Shown piece after piece: positions 39,501-49,888 of a DNA stretch of 64,000 nucleotides. A program made the translations under genes and the position numbers. The notes beneath the pieces were generated by a model, which saw only the letters and a program-made list of their open reading frames with translations, searched no databases and was not told the DNA's origin. The DNA lies in the NCBI RefSeq assembly GCF_018873765.1, contig NC_057924.1:18905542-18969541 (forward strand), written 5' to 3'. The first letter of the stretch is position 1, and each line of letters begins with the position of its first letter. Origin of the DNA: Telopea speciosissima. Its lineage: Eukaryota; Streptophyta; Magnoliopsida; Proteales; Proteaceae.

Positions 39501-42500
39501 AATAGTAAAAGACCTATTTAACCCTACTAACTTAAGTTAAAAGACATCTAACTTAAAACAACTAATTTAAAAGAAGATTCCATACTAGCCAATAGGATAT
39601 AAGGACCTATTAACCAATAGGAACACTTCACTTAAATTAGACCAATTGAACCAATTGGGTGCAACCTATTCTAAACCGGTTCAATCTAAAACAGGAAAAT
39701 AAACTAAGTATGGAAAATAATATTCCTAATCTATGGCTCCCTAATCAAGCCCTAAGTTCAGGGCTTCTTCTTCTTCTTCTTCCTACTTGGAGCTGCATCA
39801 CAGCGACTCTTTATTTGGCAGCTTGTGACCGTAAGGTACCTTTTTTTATCTTTATTTACCAATGCAGATCAAAAGAAGGATCTGCTGTGGTGGCTTAAGA
39901 GAGAGAATAAGAAAAATAAAGGGAAGATAAGGGGTTGTTCTGGGTTTGTGAACAGTAATTTTAGATGAAAAAGAGAGGAGAGGAGTAATGCAGACAAGTC
40001 ACCCAAATGGCTTATTTTATTGGGAATAAGTCTTGGGTTGGGTTATGTAGGTGTTGGACCGGTGATCTCATGGATTTTTTTTCTAATGGGCCTAAAATAT
40101 GGGTGGAAAGGAGGAAAACGGGATTTACTTCATTAGTTTAGTTAGAGTCTTGTTTTGAGTACTTCATTAGTTTAGTTAGAGTCCTGTTTTGAGTACGTCA
40201 TTAGTTTAGTTAGAGACCTGTTTTGAGTACGTCATTAGTTTAGTTAGAGTCCTGTTTTGAGTCAGTTTCTTTCATTATTTTAGTTTCTTAGTCAGTTTAT
40301 GTTACCTTGTTAGTTAAGGATTGGGTTAGGCCTTTCCTTTTTAGTGTTTGAGTCTGTTTTTGAGTCTTCTATATAAGTTTGTAAGGGGCTACAGCCTTGT
40401 ACACGAATTTGATTAATGAGATTGAGAAAAAGAAAACATAGCTTTGTGCTTTGCTTTGTGAGAGAGTATGGTGAGATGCTATTGGCGAGAGACCAAAATA
40501 CGGTGAGAGGCCGTGGGCAAGGTTTAAAGTATCAGAAGGGTGATTTTAAGAGACGTATCATATCATATCGTATCGGAGATCGTATTGTATGGTACAAATA
40601 TGCACGGAAATGGTCAAGATACACATGGAAATACATTTTTGGAGCAAAAAACAACATAAATAAGCTATATATAACATGTATCATGTATAAACATTAAAGT
40701 GGAGAACAACGTATAACAAGACAAGTGCATTAAATTGAAATTGTTATAAAGGATGAGGTTTCTTACATGTAGTAATAGTCTATTGCCATGAAGAGTTTGA
40801 TGCGTCAGCTAACTTAGTTTTACCTAAATTAATGGATTTATAGCAAAAAAAAAAAGGATTAAAAACCATGATTTAAACACAAAGATCATGTTTTTTTTGG
40901 AAAACCTACCCTTTTCTATGAAATCTCCTTCAATCTCTGATCTCAGTTTGTTGGATGCTGTAAAGGATGATGTTGTAGCACTCCTTGATTTGTTTTTGAG
41001 TGTAGATTAGAAGCCCCAACTCCAAAAGTGTGAAAAAACTTGGTTAAATGGAAGATTTTAGACACTCGGTTGAGAGTTTCCCTTCTTTTTTCCTCCAGAA
41101 TATGTGCTGTATTGAGTTTGTGACTCAAAATTGCTTTTTATGGTTTGTATCGACGATATCGATGGTATCAGTATGTATCAAGCAGTATCGGCTGATACAT
41201 ATCGATACGTAGCGATACAAACCGATACGAATTAAAGCATTCATAGAACCCTTCACCAGATGGTATCGATATTTATCAGATCGGCCTGTATTGGCCAATA
41301 CATTTCGATACCATCTGAGATAGTCCATTTAGAAAAAAGAGATGTGTCGGTATGTATCATATCGGTACCGACTGATACCGATACTTTAAACCTTGGCCGT
41401 GGGTGAGAGACCCGAGTCTAAGAAAGACTACCCTATCTACTTTTTCCCTTCTTTGATTTCTTGTGTTTTTTATTTTATTGTTCTGAAATTTTCTGCAAAT
41501 TTGAGAATCAATCGAACTAATTACTGTTGCTGGAGTCTGGACCTGAAGTTTGCGTTGTGATTCTCTTGTTGACTGTTTATCACTTGTGACTGGTCTACAT
41601 TTAGGAGAGAAGAGAGAGAGAGAAAGGAGAGGCACCAACCTCGACATCGAAATAAAACTACATCTTTATTAATTCCATTATCAGATCATTGCTTTACGTA
41701 GCATATCAGACCATAAAAGCATAAATTAACCTCTAAGCCCTCAACTTTCTATTCTTAACACAACTCACAAATTAGAAATTTTCCTAAATTCCTAAACTTA
41801 AGAACCAAGGAATCTGAAAATAGAAACTTTCTAGAATTTATGGAGTATCTAAAACCAGATTGAGCAGTCCTTTAATAAAATAGACAATCCAAATTAATAA
41901 ATCAATATGGACCCGATCTAACCTAAATCTTTTAGAAAACTGAAAATAGAAACAATTCCAAAAAAGAAACAAATAAAAAAGGGATGCTGACTAAAAGGAA
42001 ACGAACCTAAACAGCAAGACACAAAATGCTTAACTAAAATGGACTCTTTCTAGACTACATTTACTTAACAGCACATGAGACCCACATAGTCTTATCTATA
42101 TACCTAATCCCGCGTACCCCCTTAAATCCTAACTTTTGGGTTTATAAAAGAGGCTTGTTACATTAGTAAACCCAAAAATAAAAAGTCTAAGGTCCATAGA
42201 ATTGAACCATGGGCCGAAATAAAGTCTTCTATGGCCCAATTGAGCACCATTAACTGCATCAATTCTCATGGTGTTGAGAAAAACTCGTCCACAAGTTTTG
42301 TAGAATGGAAGAAATAATAACACTTTAATGGGTACCCGTACTTGTAGATCATTGTCTTCAACTTGAATAAAATTCAAAAATATGAAGCTTCGACTGAATG
42401 TCTGTGTCTTGAAACGTGAGAGGAAGAACGAAATGATCTGAAACAACTTTCATCGCAATAGGATCTTCCACAAACTTATTTTGTGCTTGAAGGGATTCAA

Positions 42501-45500
42501 CTTCCAATAAGCTCAGTAGAAACAGCAAGTTCTTCAGCTTGTTTGATCTCTTCCAACTCCTTTTGTGGCTTCATTGTTGTTGTTTCGATTGGCTTTTAAG
42601 AGCTATCACTTTGCAGCCCTTTCAAGACAATAGTTCCTTGTAGATGAGAGGGATTTAATGTTCATAAAATCAAAAGAGCGCGATCGGGTTGCAAAAATAA
42701 GGATTTCTAATCCTCTTGGTATCCTTAATGAAGACAAACCAATTTGATGGAAAAGAGAGGATTGCTTCAGGATCGGTAACACTTTGTCGAGCTTCAAGCC
42801 ATGAGTGACCCACTACAACGGCATGTTTAAGTGAACATGCGACATTGTGCATCTACTGGAATAAGAGCAAATAGAGAACTCAACAAAAATATCATCGGAA
42901 ATAATGTTGATTTCACCAGTTGTTGACAACATATCTACCACTGATTTTGAAACTAGACTGTCACCAAGCCCTTCAACTATGAATAGGGAAGAAATCTTTC
43001 CATTGTGCAATCAAACTGTAGTTTGGAAAGAAAAGGTATCCATGGCCAGTTTAGGGTAGGCTCTGATGGTAAATAATGCCAGATAAAAAGAAGGATCTGC
43101 TGTGGTGGGCTTAAGAAGAGAGAACTAGAGAAGAAGAAAGAGAAGATAAGGGATTGTTCCGGGGTTGTGAATGGTACCCGAGAGAGAGGACATAAAATAC
43201 TTAAGACACAACATACTCAACAAAAATTACTCTTTCTAGACTATATATGCTTGTGTAACCCCTTAAACCCTTACTTTTGGGCTTATAAAAGGGTTCCGTG
43301 CACCCCCTTAAGACACAAAATTCTTAACTAAAATTACTCTTTCTAGACTATATATGCTTGTGTAACCCCTTAAACCCTTACCTTTGGGCTTATAAAAGGG
43401 TCCCTTTACATTAATGAACCCAAAAAAAAATGTCCAAGACCCAAAGAATCAAACCATGGGCCAAAATAAAGTATTCTGATGCGGTGATGCCCAATTGGAC
43501 ATCATTAACTGCATCAATTACACTTCAATCCTTAATGCCTCCTTTTTCCTTTGCTGAATTGCAGAATAAAAATATTCAACCATTAATACATTCACCATTG
43601 GCTTTTGAAATTCCCATCCTCCATCAATTTGCTACAGAACAAAGTATACTTTTAATTTGATGCCATGATGATGGTGACCAATATGGAACTGCCTTCTGTT
43701 GGGGGTCAATTTGTCTTTACACCTTTCAAACAAGACTCTGAGAAGTATTCCCAGTGTTCTATCCTGCACCTATGCTGTCTGACCTCATATATGTCTTTTG
43801 CCTCGTAGATTGTCGCTTGATTAAGGAGTTTTAGGTTGTTTCTTGTGATGCTTATAATCTCTTTCTTTTTCTATCTTTTCTTTATTTCTGTTTCTGTTTG
43901 TTCTGTAGTTCTACAATCTTTATTGGTCTTATTTACCCTGGCTTATACCTTATTGAGAGTATAGCAGATGTTTAGAGATGGAAGGAGAAACTAAGATATA
44001 CAATATCTGAGATGTGAGTTATATCTTACCTGTCAGAATTCAAAAAATAATGATGCATGGTTAGGTACTTTGGTAAGCTGCATTAATTCAGCTTCTAGCT
44101 GATTAAGATTGATGCACAACAAACCACAAATTGCTGCTTTTAGTTTTTAGTTATGATGCTGGTAAAAACATAGTGCTAGGTTTCGGTCGGAACATGTACT
44201 TTTCACCCCCAAGTTTCAATGAATTGTTTCAGGGGGCCAAATGGCCAAATTAGGTTCTAAACTTCTACAACATCCTATTTTAGGCCCTCTAAACATAGTG
44301 GAACCCTTCAAATTTAAAAAATCGCTTAAAATAGTAAGTTTGATTTCGGACCCTAGGTTGGTAGTGTACGCTGTATACATTCTCTAATATGGCCTTTTCT
44401 ACACATTGTTAGTCCTAGAACACATATAACTCAAGTAAAACAACTTAAATATGTACTGGGAATGATTTTTTTTTGGGGTAAATGTATTAGGAATGATTCA
44501 ACATCAAATTATAAACCATTTCATAAATCATGGATCATGCATGGTTTATTACAAAGAGTCAAATATATTGGAGTAAAAAATAGTACAATACAAGCAATGA
44601 GTCACCCTTATGCCCATCCTAGAGTCCTAGACTCCTAGTATTGAAACGAGTGCCGGGCAGGATCAAAACCACAAAATGTTATCCTCCAACTATATCACAA
44701 AAGCTGGCCATGTCATAGCTGGAGGTACCCTAACCTAGGGTATAGATCTCCGAACGTGAGGAACTCGTTTGAGAGCCACTGCTACTGGATGGTGCCTATG
44801 GAACTGTCACCAGCATGTATGATTGCTATGGAACCGGCACCTTTCAACAACCCAAAAAATTGGCTCTTCCACTGCATTCCTCTACTGCCCAAGCACTTGT
44901 ATGGCAGTGATTTGGCCAAAAGAGCAAGGAAACTGGGTTTTTCAAGGTTCTCTGCCGAAACCAGGTGAAATGCATGAAATGGGTTGAAATTTCGATCCGT
45001 TTTATGCGAATCATGGTATTATATTAAAGGCCTGAAACAGTTTCGACCAAAATATCAGCGAAAGTATTTTCGATGTTTCGCTGAAATTTCTGTCAAAACT
45101 TTGTAATCCTTGGGTATTGCAGGCTATTTTGTTTCGACAGCCTGCGAAACCGAAATGTTTAGCTAAATTTTGCGAAAACCTTGTACCACGGGAAAGAATC
45201 AAGATGGAGAAGCTGCTGTTCTCTCATCCTGAATTTCAACAAAACTACTTCAAGTGTACATTATTGGGTTCGCTTCTGATTTCTTATGTTAACCTTTGTG
45301 TAGAGTCGTAGACTTTACTACCTAAACTTGAGGTTGAAAAGCAGCAACCTAGAATCCTAGTCTAGCTGATGACTCTTTTCCTGATTGATAAACAACTTTG
45401 ATTAAATCCTTTGATTTTCCTTATTGTTTGAGGATCCTACAAGTACACTTCACTTTTACTTGTTGAAAAAGAAATGAGGAATAGATCTATGTCCTTGAAA

Positions 45501-47168
45501 CCAGCTAGGACTAATGTTTCTTCTGTGTAAGCCCTTTGCCAGCCTTGTCACATTCAAAATGGCCACTGCTTGTCTGTTGATGACAGAACTTCACCTCTAG
45601 CCTTCTCTTCTCCTAGTCAACAACACTGGCCTGTTTTGTATTTTTGTCAGAGCATGGATCTGTTGGCATAGCTGCTGCTGCTGCATTTTCCTTATCTTGG
45701 TAATGTTTACTAATCTTGGTATTTGTCTTTAAGTAATAGATGTGTTAGTTGTTGTGGTCTTTTCTGGAATATCATTCTTTAGAAGTGCATCAGCATCAAC
45801 CAACATTTCTATCATTCTATGTGCTTGCAATTACTAGCTATTCTTATGTTTAAATGCAAGAATAATTGGTTTTCCTCCTTCAAAGATCTTCTCGTAGGAT
45901 GTTTTCTATTATTCGTGATAATGATCTTCCTGGTCTTTATTTTTGCAGTTACAGAGGAGAGATGTGATGAAGTGGAGAGCCTAGTTTTCGATCTTTTTGC
46001 AAATCTGGGTGCTTCAGGTGCATGAATTTCTTACACTGAAAAATTGTGGATGGTTTTTCTAGGTTACTCTTAATATTCCATGTGGCAGCTAAAAGTTCTC
46101 CATATGTTTTGATTGTGTTTCTTCTCAGTCATAATGGTAAAATTTTGTCCATTGTACTTCCCTATGTGGCTGAATAAAGTGCTAGTTTTCTGGGCACTTT
46201 TTTACTTAAAATTACACAAGCTTCAATGTTTTTTTTTGTGAGGGAAAAGTTCCAACATATGTTGGGCTGACAGGCTCCATAATCAAACCCCATCATTCTT
46301 CCATGCGGAAGGAATAGGAATCACGTGAATAGATCTAGGCGACCCAGCTGGAAAAGCCCTTCACAACAAAGTTGTATTTGTTTCCTCTGCTTCTCAGTGT
46401 TGGTTTTCATTGTCTTCATGTGCTTTGTTCTGGGGATGTCACTTGAAATGATTTTTCCTGAATTTGTTTCACAGAGGACCAGCTAGATTTTCCTGTTCTT
46501 TATGCTTCTGCAAAGGAGGGATGGGCTTCCTCCACTTTTACCAAAGGTCCTCCGGATGATGCAAAAAATATGTCGCAATTGCTTGATGCCATTCTAAAAC
46601 ATGTTCCTCCACCCACGGCAAGCTTGGATGAACCTTTCCAGATGCTGGTTAGTATAAGAATGTTGTCAAATTATTTTATAAGATCATTCTGGATTGAAAA
46701 TTAATTGCAAGGGGCATGCTTGCGTACTTCTTCTCTTTCTCTGCTGCTTTCAACTTTGTCTTTTTTACTTATTTGCTGGGGAACATCCGAAAGATGCTTG
46801 ACAGTCACTTGCAGGTTTCCATGATGGAACGTGACTTTTATCTTGGACGAATATTGACCGGTCGTATCTCGTCAGGAATTATTCGTGTTGGGGATAGAGT
46901 GCATGGTCTCCGTAAAACAGATTCTGGTGTTGAGAAGATTGAGGAAGGAAAGGTAAAGTCATGTGTTCTAAAGATTCATTCACATTGCAGAATGCAGAAT
47001 ATTTCAGAATCATTTTATGACTTTGAGAGACTTGTTTTGCAGGTCACGAAACTTATGAAAAAGAAGGGTACAAGCATAGTTCTCATTGATAGTGCAGGAG
47101 CTGGTGATATAATATCAATGGCTGGGTTGGCAAGTCCATCAATAGGTCACACAGCGTCAAATGTGGAG
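30510..47168 (+). CDS. Mitochondrial TypA/BipA-like translational GTPase, 5' seven exons (partial)
   Basis: Exons: 30510-30863, 36719-36793, 36900-37050, 45949-46017, 46475-46647, 46815-46952, 47043-47168, joined in frame to 362 residues. G motifs: AHVDHGKT (about 74-81), [19 protein letters not shown] and SAKEG; after the G domain the second domain ([15 protein letters not shown]) begins. The text resembles the Arabidopsis At2g31060-type elongation-factor family protein rather than plastid SVR3. The N-terminus is Arg/Ser-rich with no acid, ending RGFS, typical of a mitochondrial presequence cleavage site. TypA/BipA proteins bind ribosomes and aid assembly or stress translation. The last ~300 residues (EF-G-like domains III and V and the BipA C-terminal domain) are not found up to 64000. 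Intron 1 starts with a GC donor (AAG|GCAATC). Either intron 7 is very long or the gene is broken. Confidence 0.92.
31690..31855 (+). mobile_element. tRNA-derived SINE, Au-like
   Basis: Lies in intron 1 of the TypA-like gene. After 'ggtttagttgtgctattgcaacctgttggttgc' comes a B-box-like GGGTTTGAAACTTGG, then 'aaacagcctctcctgcgaaggagg', 'ccagaccctgcagtagcggga' and a T-rich end. This order (B box, 'gaaacagcctct', 'gaccctgc', 'gcgggagc...gcactgg') is that of the widespread angiosperm Au SINE family, from memory. Confidence 0.65.
32430..32810. mobile_element. hAT-like MITE, GGTTTCGACC family
   Basis: 381 bp in TypA intron 1. A direct repeat TGTCCCTAT flanks it (32421-32429 and 32811-32819), giving an 8- or 9-bp target duplication. 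It begins CATGGAAAG and both halves are packed with GGTCGAAACC/GGTTTCGACC phrases in both orientations (for example 32450, 32549, 32735, 32774). The terminal repeats themselves are degenerate. No coding capacity. Confidence 0.75.
33360..34455 (-). mobile_element. LINE (L1-type) 3' fragment, zf-RVT region
   Basis: On the minus strand about 34210-33900 a conceptual, frame-shifted reading gives [20 protein letters not shown] and then the equivalent of '[11 protein letters not shown]', the zinc-binding region after the reverse transcriptase of plant L1 LINEs (zf-RVT). The downstream frame 33696-33367 is probably the LINE C-terminal part, with no clear motif. The right end is cut by the LTR element that begins at 34461. 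Lies in TypA intron 1. Confidence 0.65.
34461..36563 (+). mobile_element. Non-autonomous LTR retrotransposon with a ~109-bp internal region (TRIM-like)
   Basis: 5' LTR 34461-35350 and 3' LTR 35460-36563, both starting TGATGTAGATC and ending in CATTA. Between them the internal region is only about 109 bp: a primer-binding site TTTGGTATCAGAGCC (35351-35365) and a 3' end 'actcgaggacgag...tctagatggagagaat' acting as the polypurine tract. A 5-bp near-identical target duplication flanks it (CGTAG 34456-34460, TGTAG 36564-36568). The two LTRs agree over their first ~730 bp then differ in the U5-side part. Each LTR carries a second internal 'aagcagggg(t/a)gaattgatg' junction (34691, 35629), as if an older element end were built in. 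No protein encoded. Confidence 0.85.
37775..38400 (-). mobile_element. LINE (L1-type) zf-RVT fragment
   Basis: In TypA intron 3. A conceptual minus-strand reading from about 38330, with frameshifts, gives APLKCKA.(F)..KIAIRKLRS, then [19 protein letters not shown], the zinc-binding C-x2-C...H-x3-5 region that follows reverse transcriptase in plant L1 LINEs. The following frame 38139-37801 continues toward the 3' end without known motifs. Poly(A) and target duplication not found. Confidence 0.6.
38559..39800 (-). mobile_element. Solo LTR, family with TAATGTAG...CTGCATYA ends, copy 1
   Basis: 1242 bp with perfect 5-bp target duplication CAGCG (38554-38558 and 39801-39805). Plus-strand ends are TAATGTAGCTC and GAGCTGCATCA. 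A TATA-like TATAAATAAAG on the minus strand (near 39404) suggests minus-strand transcription. A second copy with the same ends and internal order ('ctagggtttt', 'caggaatccacc', 'tggggga', 'cttcttcttcttcc') lies at 53682-54934. No internal domain, hence solo LTR. The small frames at 39208-39486 are LTR text. Confidence 0.85.
39986..41602 (+). mobile_element. Solo LTR nested in the LARD-like 3' LTR
   Basis: Starts TAATGCAGACAAG and ends GTCTACATTT, with perfect 5-bp target duplication AGGAG (39981-39985, 41603-41607). Its body ('gtcacc(c/t)aaatggcttattttattg', 'acttcattagtttagttagag', 'ataagtttgtaaggggctacagccttgtac') matches the LTRs of the element at 34461-36563. A 50-bp phrase ending 'cctgttttgagtac' is tandemly repeated at about 40120-40260. 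A hAT-like element sits inside it at 40518-41395. Without that, the LTR is about 730 bp. Confidence 0.85.
40518..41395. mobile_element. hAT-like element, GTATCG family, copy 2
   Basis: 878 bp with 16-bp perfect terminal inverted repeats CAAGGTTTAAAGTATC and a perfect 8-bp target duplication GCCGTGGG (40510-40517, 41396-41403). Subterminal zones are dense in GTATCG/CGATAC phrases on both strands (40560-40630, 41140-41390). No transposase frame; the 93-residue frame at 40416-40697 is not recognisable. Third-level insertion: hAT in solo LTR in LARD-like LTR in intron 3. Confidence 0.92.
43200..43412 (-). repeat. Tandemly doubled promoter block in the LARD-like 5' LTR
   Basis: Two ~105-bp copies (43200-43306, 43307-43412), each containing 'ttactctttctagactatatatgcttgtgtaacccc' and 'gggcttataaaaggg'. 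On the minus strand each copy presents a TTTTATAAGCCC TATA-type box. The 3' LTR (near 42040-42170) has the block only once. Confidence 0.75.
43520..44160. other. TypA intron 3 sequence
   Basis: No repeat boundary or exon seen; the text is T-rich and intron-like. Frame 43430-43660 overlaps the LTR end and is not a recognisable protein. Confidence 0.4.
44175..45195. mobile_element. Degenerate element related to the TTTCGG-rich hAT-like group
   Basis: Contains 'ctaggtttcggtcgg' (44179) at the left and 'gcgaaaaccttg' (45171-45182) at the right as imperfect inverted ends. It shares 'ttcggaccctaggttggtag' (44343) and 'cctattttaggcc' with the elements at 55485 and 60690. TTTCG/CGAAA phrases crowd 44940-45180. 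No clean target duplication was found, and internal insertions are likely. Confidence 0.45.
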
Positions 47169-47577
47169 GTTTGTTGTGCGTGTTTATTTAAATTTTTTTT
47201 GGGGGGGTTCACCTACTATCTTTGTTTAATGATCTGAGATAGTGATTCTATCATTATCACTTTAATTATTGGGACAATTGCTTAGATCTTCATGATAGAA
47301 AAAAGATTTACCCATCTGGCGTACTTCAAATTTATTTTACTCTCATCAGTTTTAAGGCAGAAAAGATTTACAAAAACCCCCAAAAATACAGTTGTTCGTA
47401 CAACGCATTAGAAAAAGGTGAGTGAACTTCTTAAAATACCCCCAACATCTTTGTAATTTAGTAAGTCCCACTCCCTCTCTCTCTTCCGACTTCTGCTGGA
47501 TTCTTTCATCCTTTAACTTCTTCTTCTTTCGATGATTAATGAACATTTCCGCATTCTTCTTCTACTAGAGTTATTGT

Positions 47578-48388
47578 CATGGTTTAAAGTATCGACCGAT
47601 ACGATACAATACGGACCGATATGTATCGGTATCGGTTGATACCGATACGTCTCCTTTTTTAAAAAAAATGAACTGTTTCGAATTGTATCGAAATGTATCG
47701 ACTGATACTGGCCGATACGATACGACCGATACGTATCGATACGTCCAGTAAAGGGTTCAGTGGGTGGTTTAATATGTGTCGATATGTATCGATACATATT
47801 GGCCGATACGGCTCGATACATACCGATATTTCACTGATACGTACCGATACGTACCCATACACACCGATACATATTACATACTGATGCATACCGATACCAT
47901 TGATACATTCCATAAAAAAACCATTTTCACTCACAGACTCGATACAATTCCTAATCTAATGAAAAAATGAAAGGAAAACTCTCAACCAAGAGTCTAAAAT
48001 CTTGCATTTAATCTTGGTTTTTCACACTTTTAAACTGAAAAACGAATCAAGGAGTGCTACAACATCATCCTTTGCATCATCCAATACTCTTCATGGCTAT
48101 AGACGATTACAACATGTGAGAAACTTTATCTTTTATAACAATTTCAATTTAATGCACTTGTTTGGTTATACATTATTCACCATTTTAGGTTTTATGCATG
48201 GCACTTATTATATATTGCTTATTTATATTGTTTTTTGTTCCAAAAGTGTATTTTCATGTGTATCTTGACCATTTCTATGCGTATTTGTATTGTTCGATCC
48301 GTGTCTCCGAAACGATATGATATGATATGATACGTCTCTTAAAATCACCCGACCCATACGATACCGGATACCGATACTTTAAATCTTG
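47578..48388. mobile_element. hAT-like element, GTATCG family, copy 3
   Basis: 811 bp, starting CATGGTTTAAAGTATCG and ending CGATACTTTAAATCTTG, with an 8-bp target duplication GTTATTGT/GTTATCGT (47570-47577, 48389-48396; one mismatch). The left 320 bp is a dense field of GTATCGATAC-type phrases, and the right end repeats ATATGATATGATACG and CGATACCGG. Located in TypA intron 7. Four overlapping frames here are reading of the repeat, not proteins. Confidence 0.9.
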
Positions 48389-48734
48389 GTTATCGTAGTG
48401 TGTTCTGAGTCCAATTTGTTTCAGTTTTATTCCTACTCAATCTCAGTCAGATCTCTTCTTATTACTCTTCTCTGATTCTTCTCTTCTTCCCTTAGTTCTC
48501 CCTTGCATTTTAAGCTGGTCGAAACCTCTGTTTTTTGGTCAAGTTTCATTTTGCTTGAACTGTTTATCTTCTTCATCCTAGTTATGTTTCTTTCCAAATT
48601 TGATACTAAAGACTGATCTCTCTGAAATTTTAAAATCGGTTCCTAGTTTTTCAAATCTGAAAATACAGAACCATTTTCCATACTCTGATTCTGAGTTTTT
48701 CCTGCAACCAACACATTGCACCATTTTCAATTCT

Positions 48735-48994
48735 ATTAAGATATTATTTCTGGCCTGGAAATCATCGAGAGAGCCATGCGATTCTGTTGGTGAAATCTCA
48801 GCCTTATTTGATACTGCTTTGAGAGGTTACAATTCTGATTTACCAGCCTTATTTGATACTGCTTTGAGAAATAATATCTTAATATTAAGATATTATTTCT
48901 GGCCTGGAAATCATCAAGAGAGCCAGGCGATTCTGTTGGTGAATTCTCAGCCTTATTTGATACCGCTTTGAGAAGTTACAATTCTGATTTACCA
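48735..48994. repeat. 111-bp direct duplication with a 34-bp perfect palindrome at the join
   Basis: Copy 1 is 48735-48845 and copy 2 is 48884-48994, differing at only a few bases. Between them a third partial copy of 'agccttatttgatactgctttgaga' is found (48845-48868). The join is a perfect 34-bp palindrome at 48867-48900 centred on TTAATATTAA (arms AGAAATAATATCTTAAT). The tandem copies explain the frame at 48600-48971. Confidence 0.9.
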
Positions 48995-49365
48995 TCCTTG
49001 TTCACCACCCCATCTCTTCTTTTTATTTCTGAGGTCTCTGAAATATTTGGCCATACGTAAATTAGAAAAAGAATTGGTTCAGAGTAGCAAAGCTTTGGAA
49101 GACCTCAAACCCACTGTTGACAGCAAAGTTGTCCCAATTCCAATACCACGGAAGCATCTCTCACCTAAACCGATCTCTCTTCCCACAGCCCAACTCCAAA
49201 CCAATGTCACGCAAGACCTCCTTCCAAGCCACGGAAGAACTTGACTTGAAGCTTTCATCGCCCAAGCCAACCCAGTTCAAGAAACTCAGGGAGCGATTGA
49301 GCGCGAGGAGGAGAGGGGGAGAGAGAGGCACAATCCTTAACTAGAAAGCAAGTCTGATTGCAATA
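48995..49365. other. Stretch with two overlapping unassigned frames
   Basis: Plus frames of 65 and 75 residues overlap at 49047-49344 (LEKELVQSSKALEDLKP and FKKLRERLSARRRGG). Composition is more codon-like (GC-richer) than the flanks, so it could be a captured exon fragment or retroelement leader. I do not recognise it. It abuts the MULE at 49375. Confidence 0.3.
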
Positions 49366-49605
49366 AAAAATAAAGAGCTAATTACTCAGACCTCCCCTGA
49401 CCTTTCTGACAATTCAAGGAACCTCCCCTGCCCTTTTGACAACTACTCAGACCTCCCCTACTTTTCAAACTTGGTTTCACTTAATCCAAGTTTGTTTGTA
49501 ATTTAACGCCAGTTAACGGATAAATTTGAAAAACCAAAGAAACCTGACCTGACAAAGATACATTTTTTCCCTGTAGGAAGTTACCCTATTGCCCTTATAC
49601 TCTTT

Positions 49606-49669
49606 CCTCCTCCTCCTCCTCCTCCTTCTTCTTCTTCTTCTTCTTCTTCTTCTTCTTCTTCTTCTTCAA
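49606..49669. repeat. Compound microsatellite (CTC)n(CTT)n in the MULE
   Basis: A run of CTC triplets followed by about 14 CTT triplets, 64 bp. The 60-residue Leu-rich frame at 49589 is this repeat read as Leu codons. Confidence 0.95.
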
Positions 49670-49888
49670 ACCCACCTGCTCCCACCCCTCTGCAACCTCC
49701 TCAAGCTTGGGCGCGTGGCAGGTAGCTTCGATTGTGTAGGCACCGTCAAAGCTGTTTTCAGGGAAGGGCATTTCGAGTAGGCACCATCGAAGCTTCTCCT
49801 CCCCTTCCTAATTTAATGGCACCAAGAAGAAGACCACTGGGGCCCATCTGTACTTGCTTATCTTCTCTGGCTGTGCTGTGTTCTCCTC

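Larger units (their letters stand above)
39860..43516 (-). mobile_element. Pol-less LTR retrotransposon (LARD-like), interrupted
   Basis: Minus-strand element in TypA intron 3. The 5' LTR is 43073-43516 (ends TAATGCCAG... and ...CTGCATCA); a degenerate primer-binding site (ACCATCAGAGCC) follows at about 43065-43055. The internal part (about 42262-43070, 0.8 kb) contains no recognisable gag or pol frame, only short frames (43010-42813, 42797-42606, 42446-42129). It ends in 'cttgtggacgagtttttctcaac' then 'gagaat' at about 42266. The 3' LTR runs 42261 down to 39860 and is split by a solo LTR at 39986-41602. A near-identical 5-bp flank (TTTAC 39855-39859; ATTAC 43517-43521) fits a target duplication. 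Confidence 0.7.

Noticed and set aside
44756..44968. 70-residue frame as a TypA alternative exon
   Set aside because: No match to the family between exons 3 and 4, which join in frame without it; it overlaps a degenerate TE.
47513..47970. Several overlapping Tyr/Arg/Ile-rich frames on both strands
   Set aside because: They are the GTATCGATAC repeat of the hAT-like element read in different frames.
49589..49780. Leu-rich frame as a membrane segment
   Set aside because: It is the CTC/CTT microsatellite.
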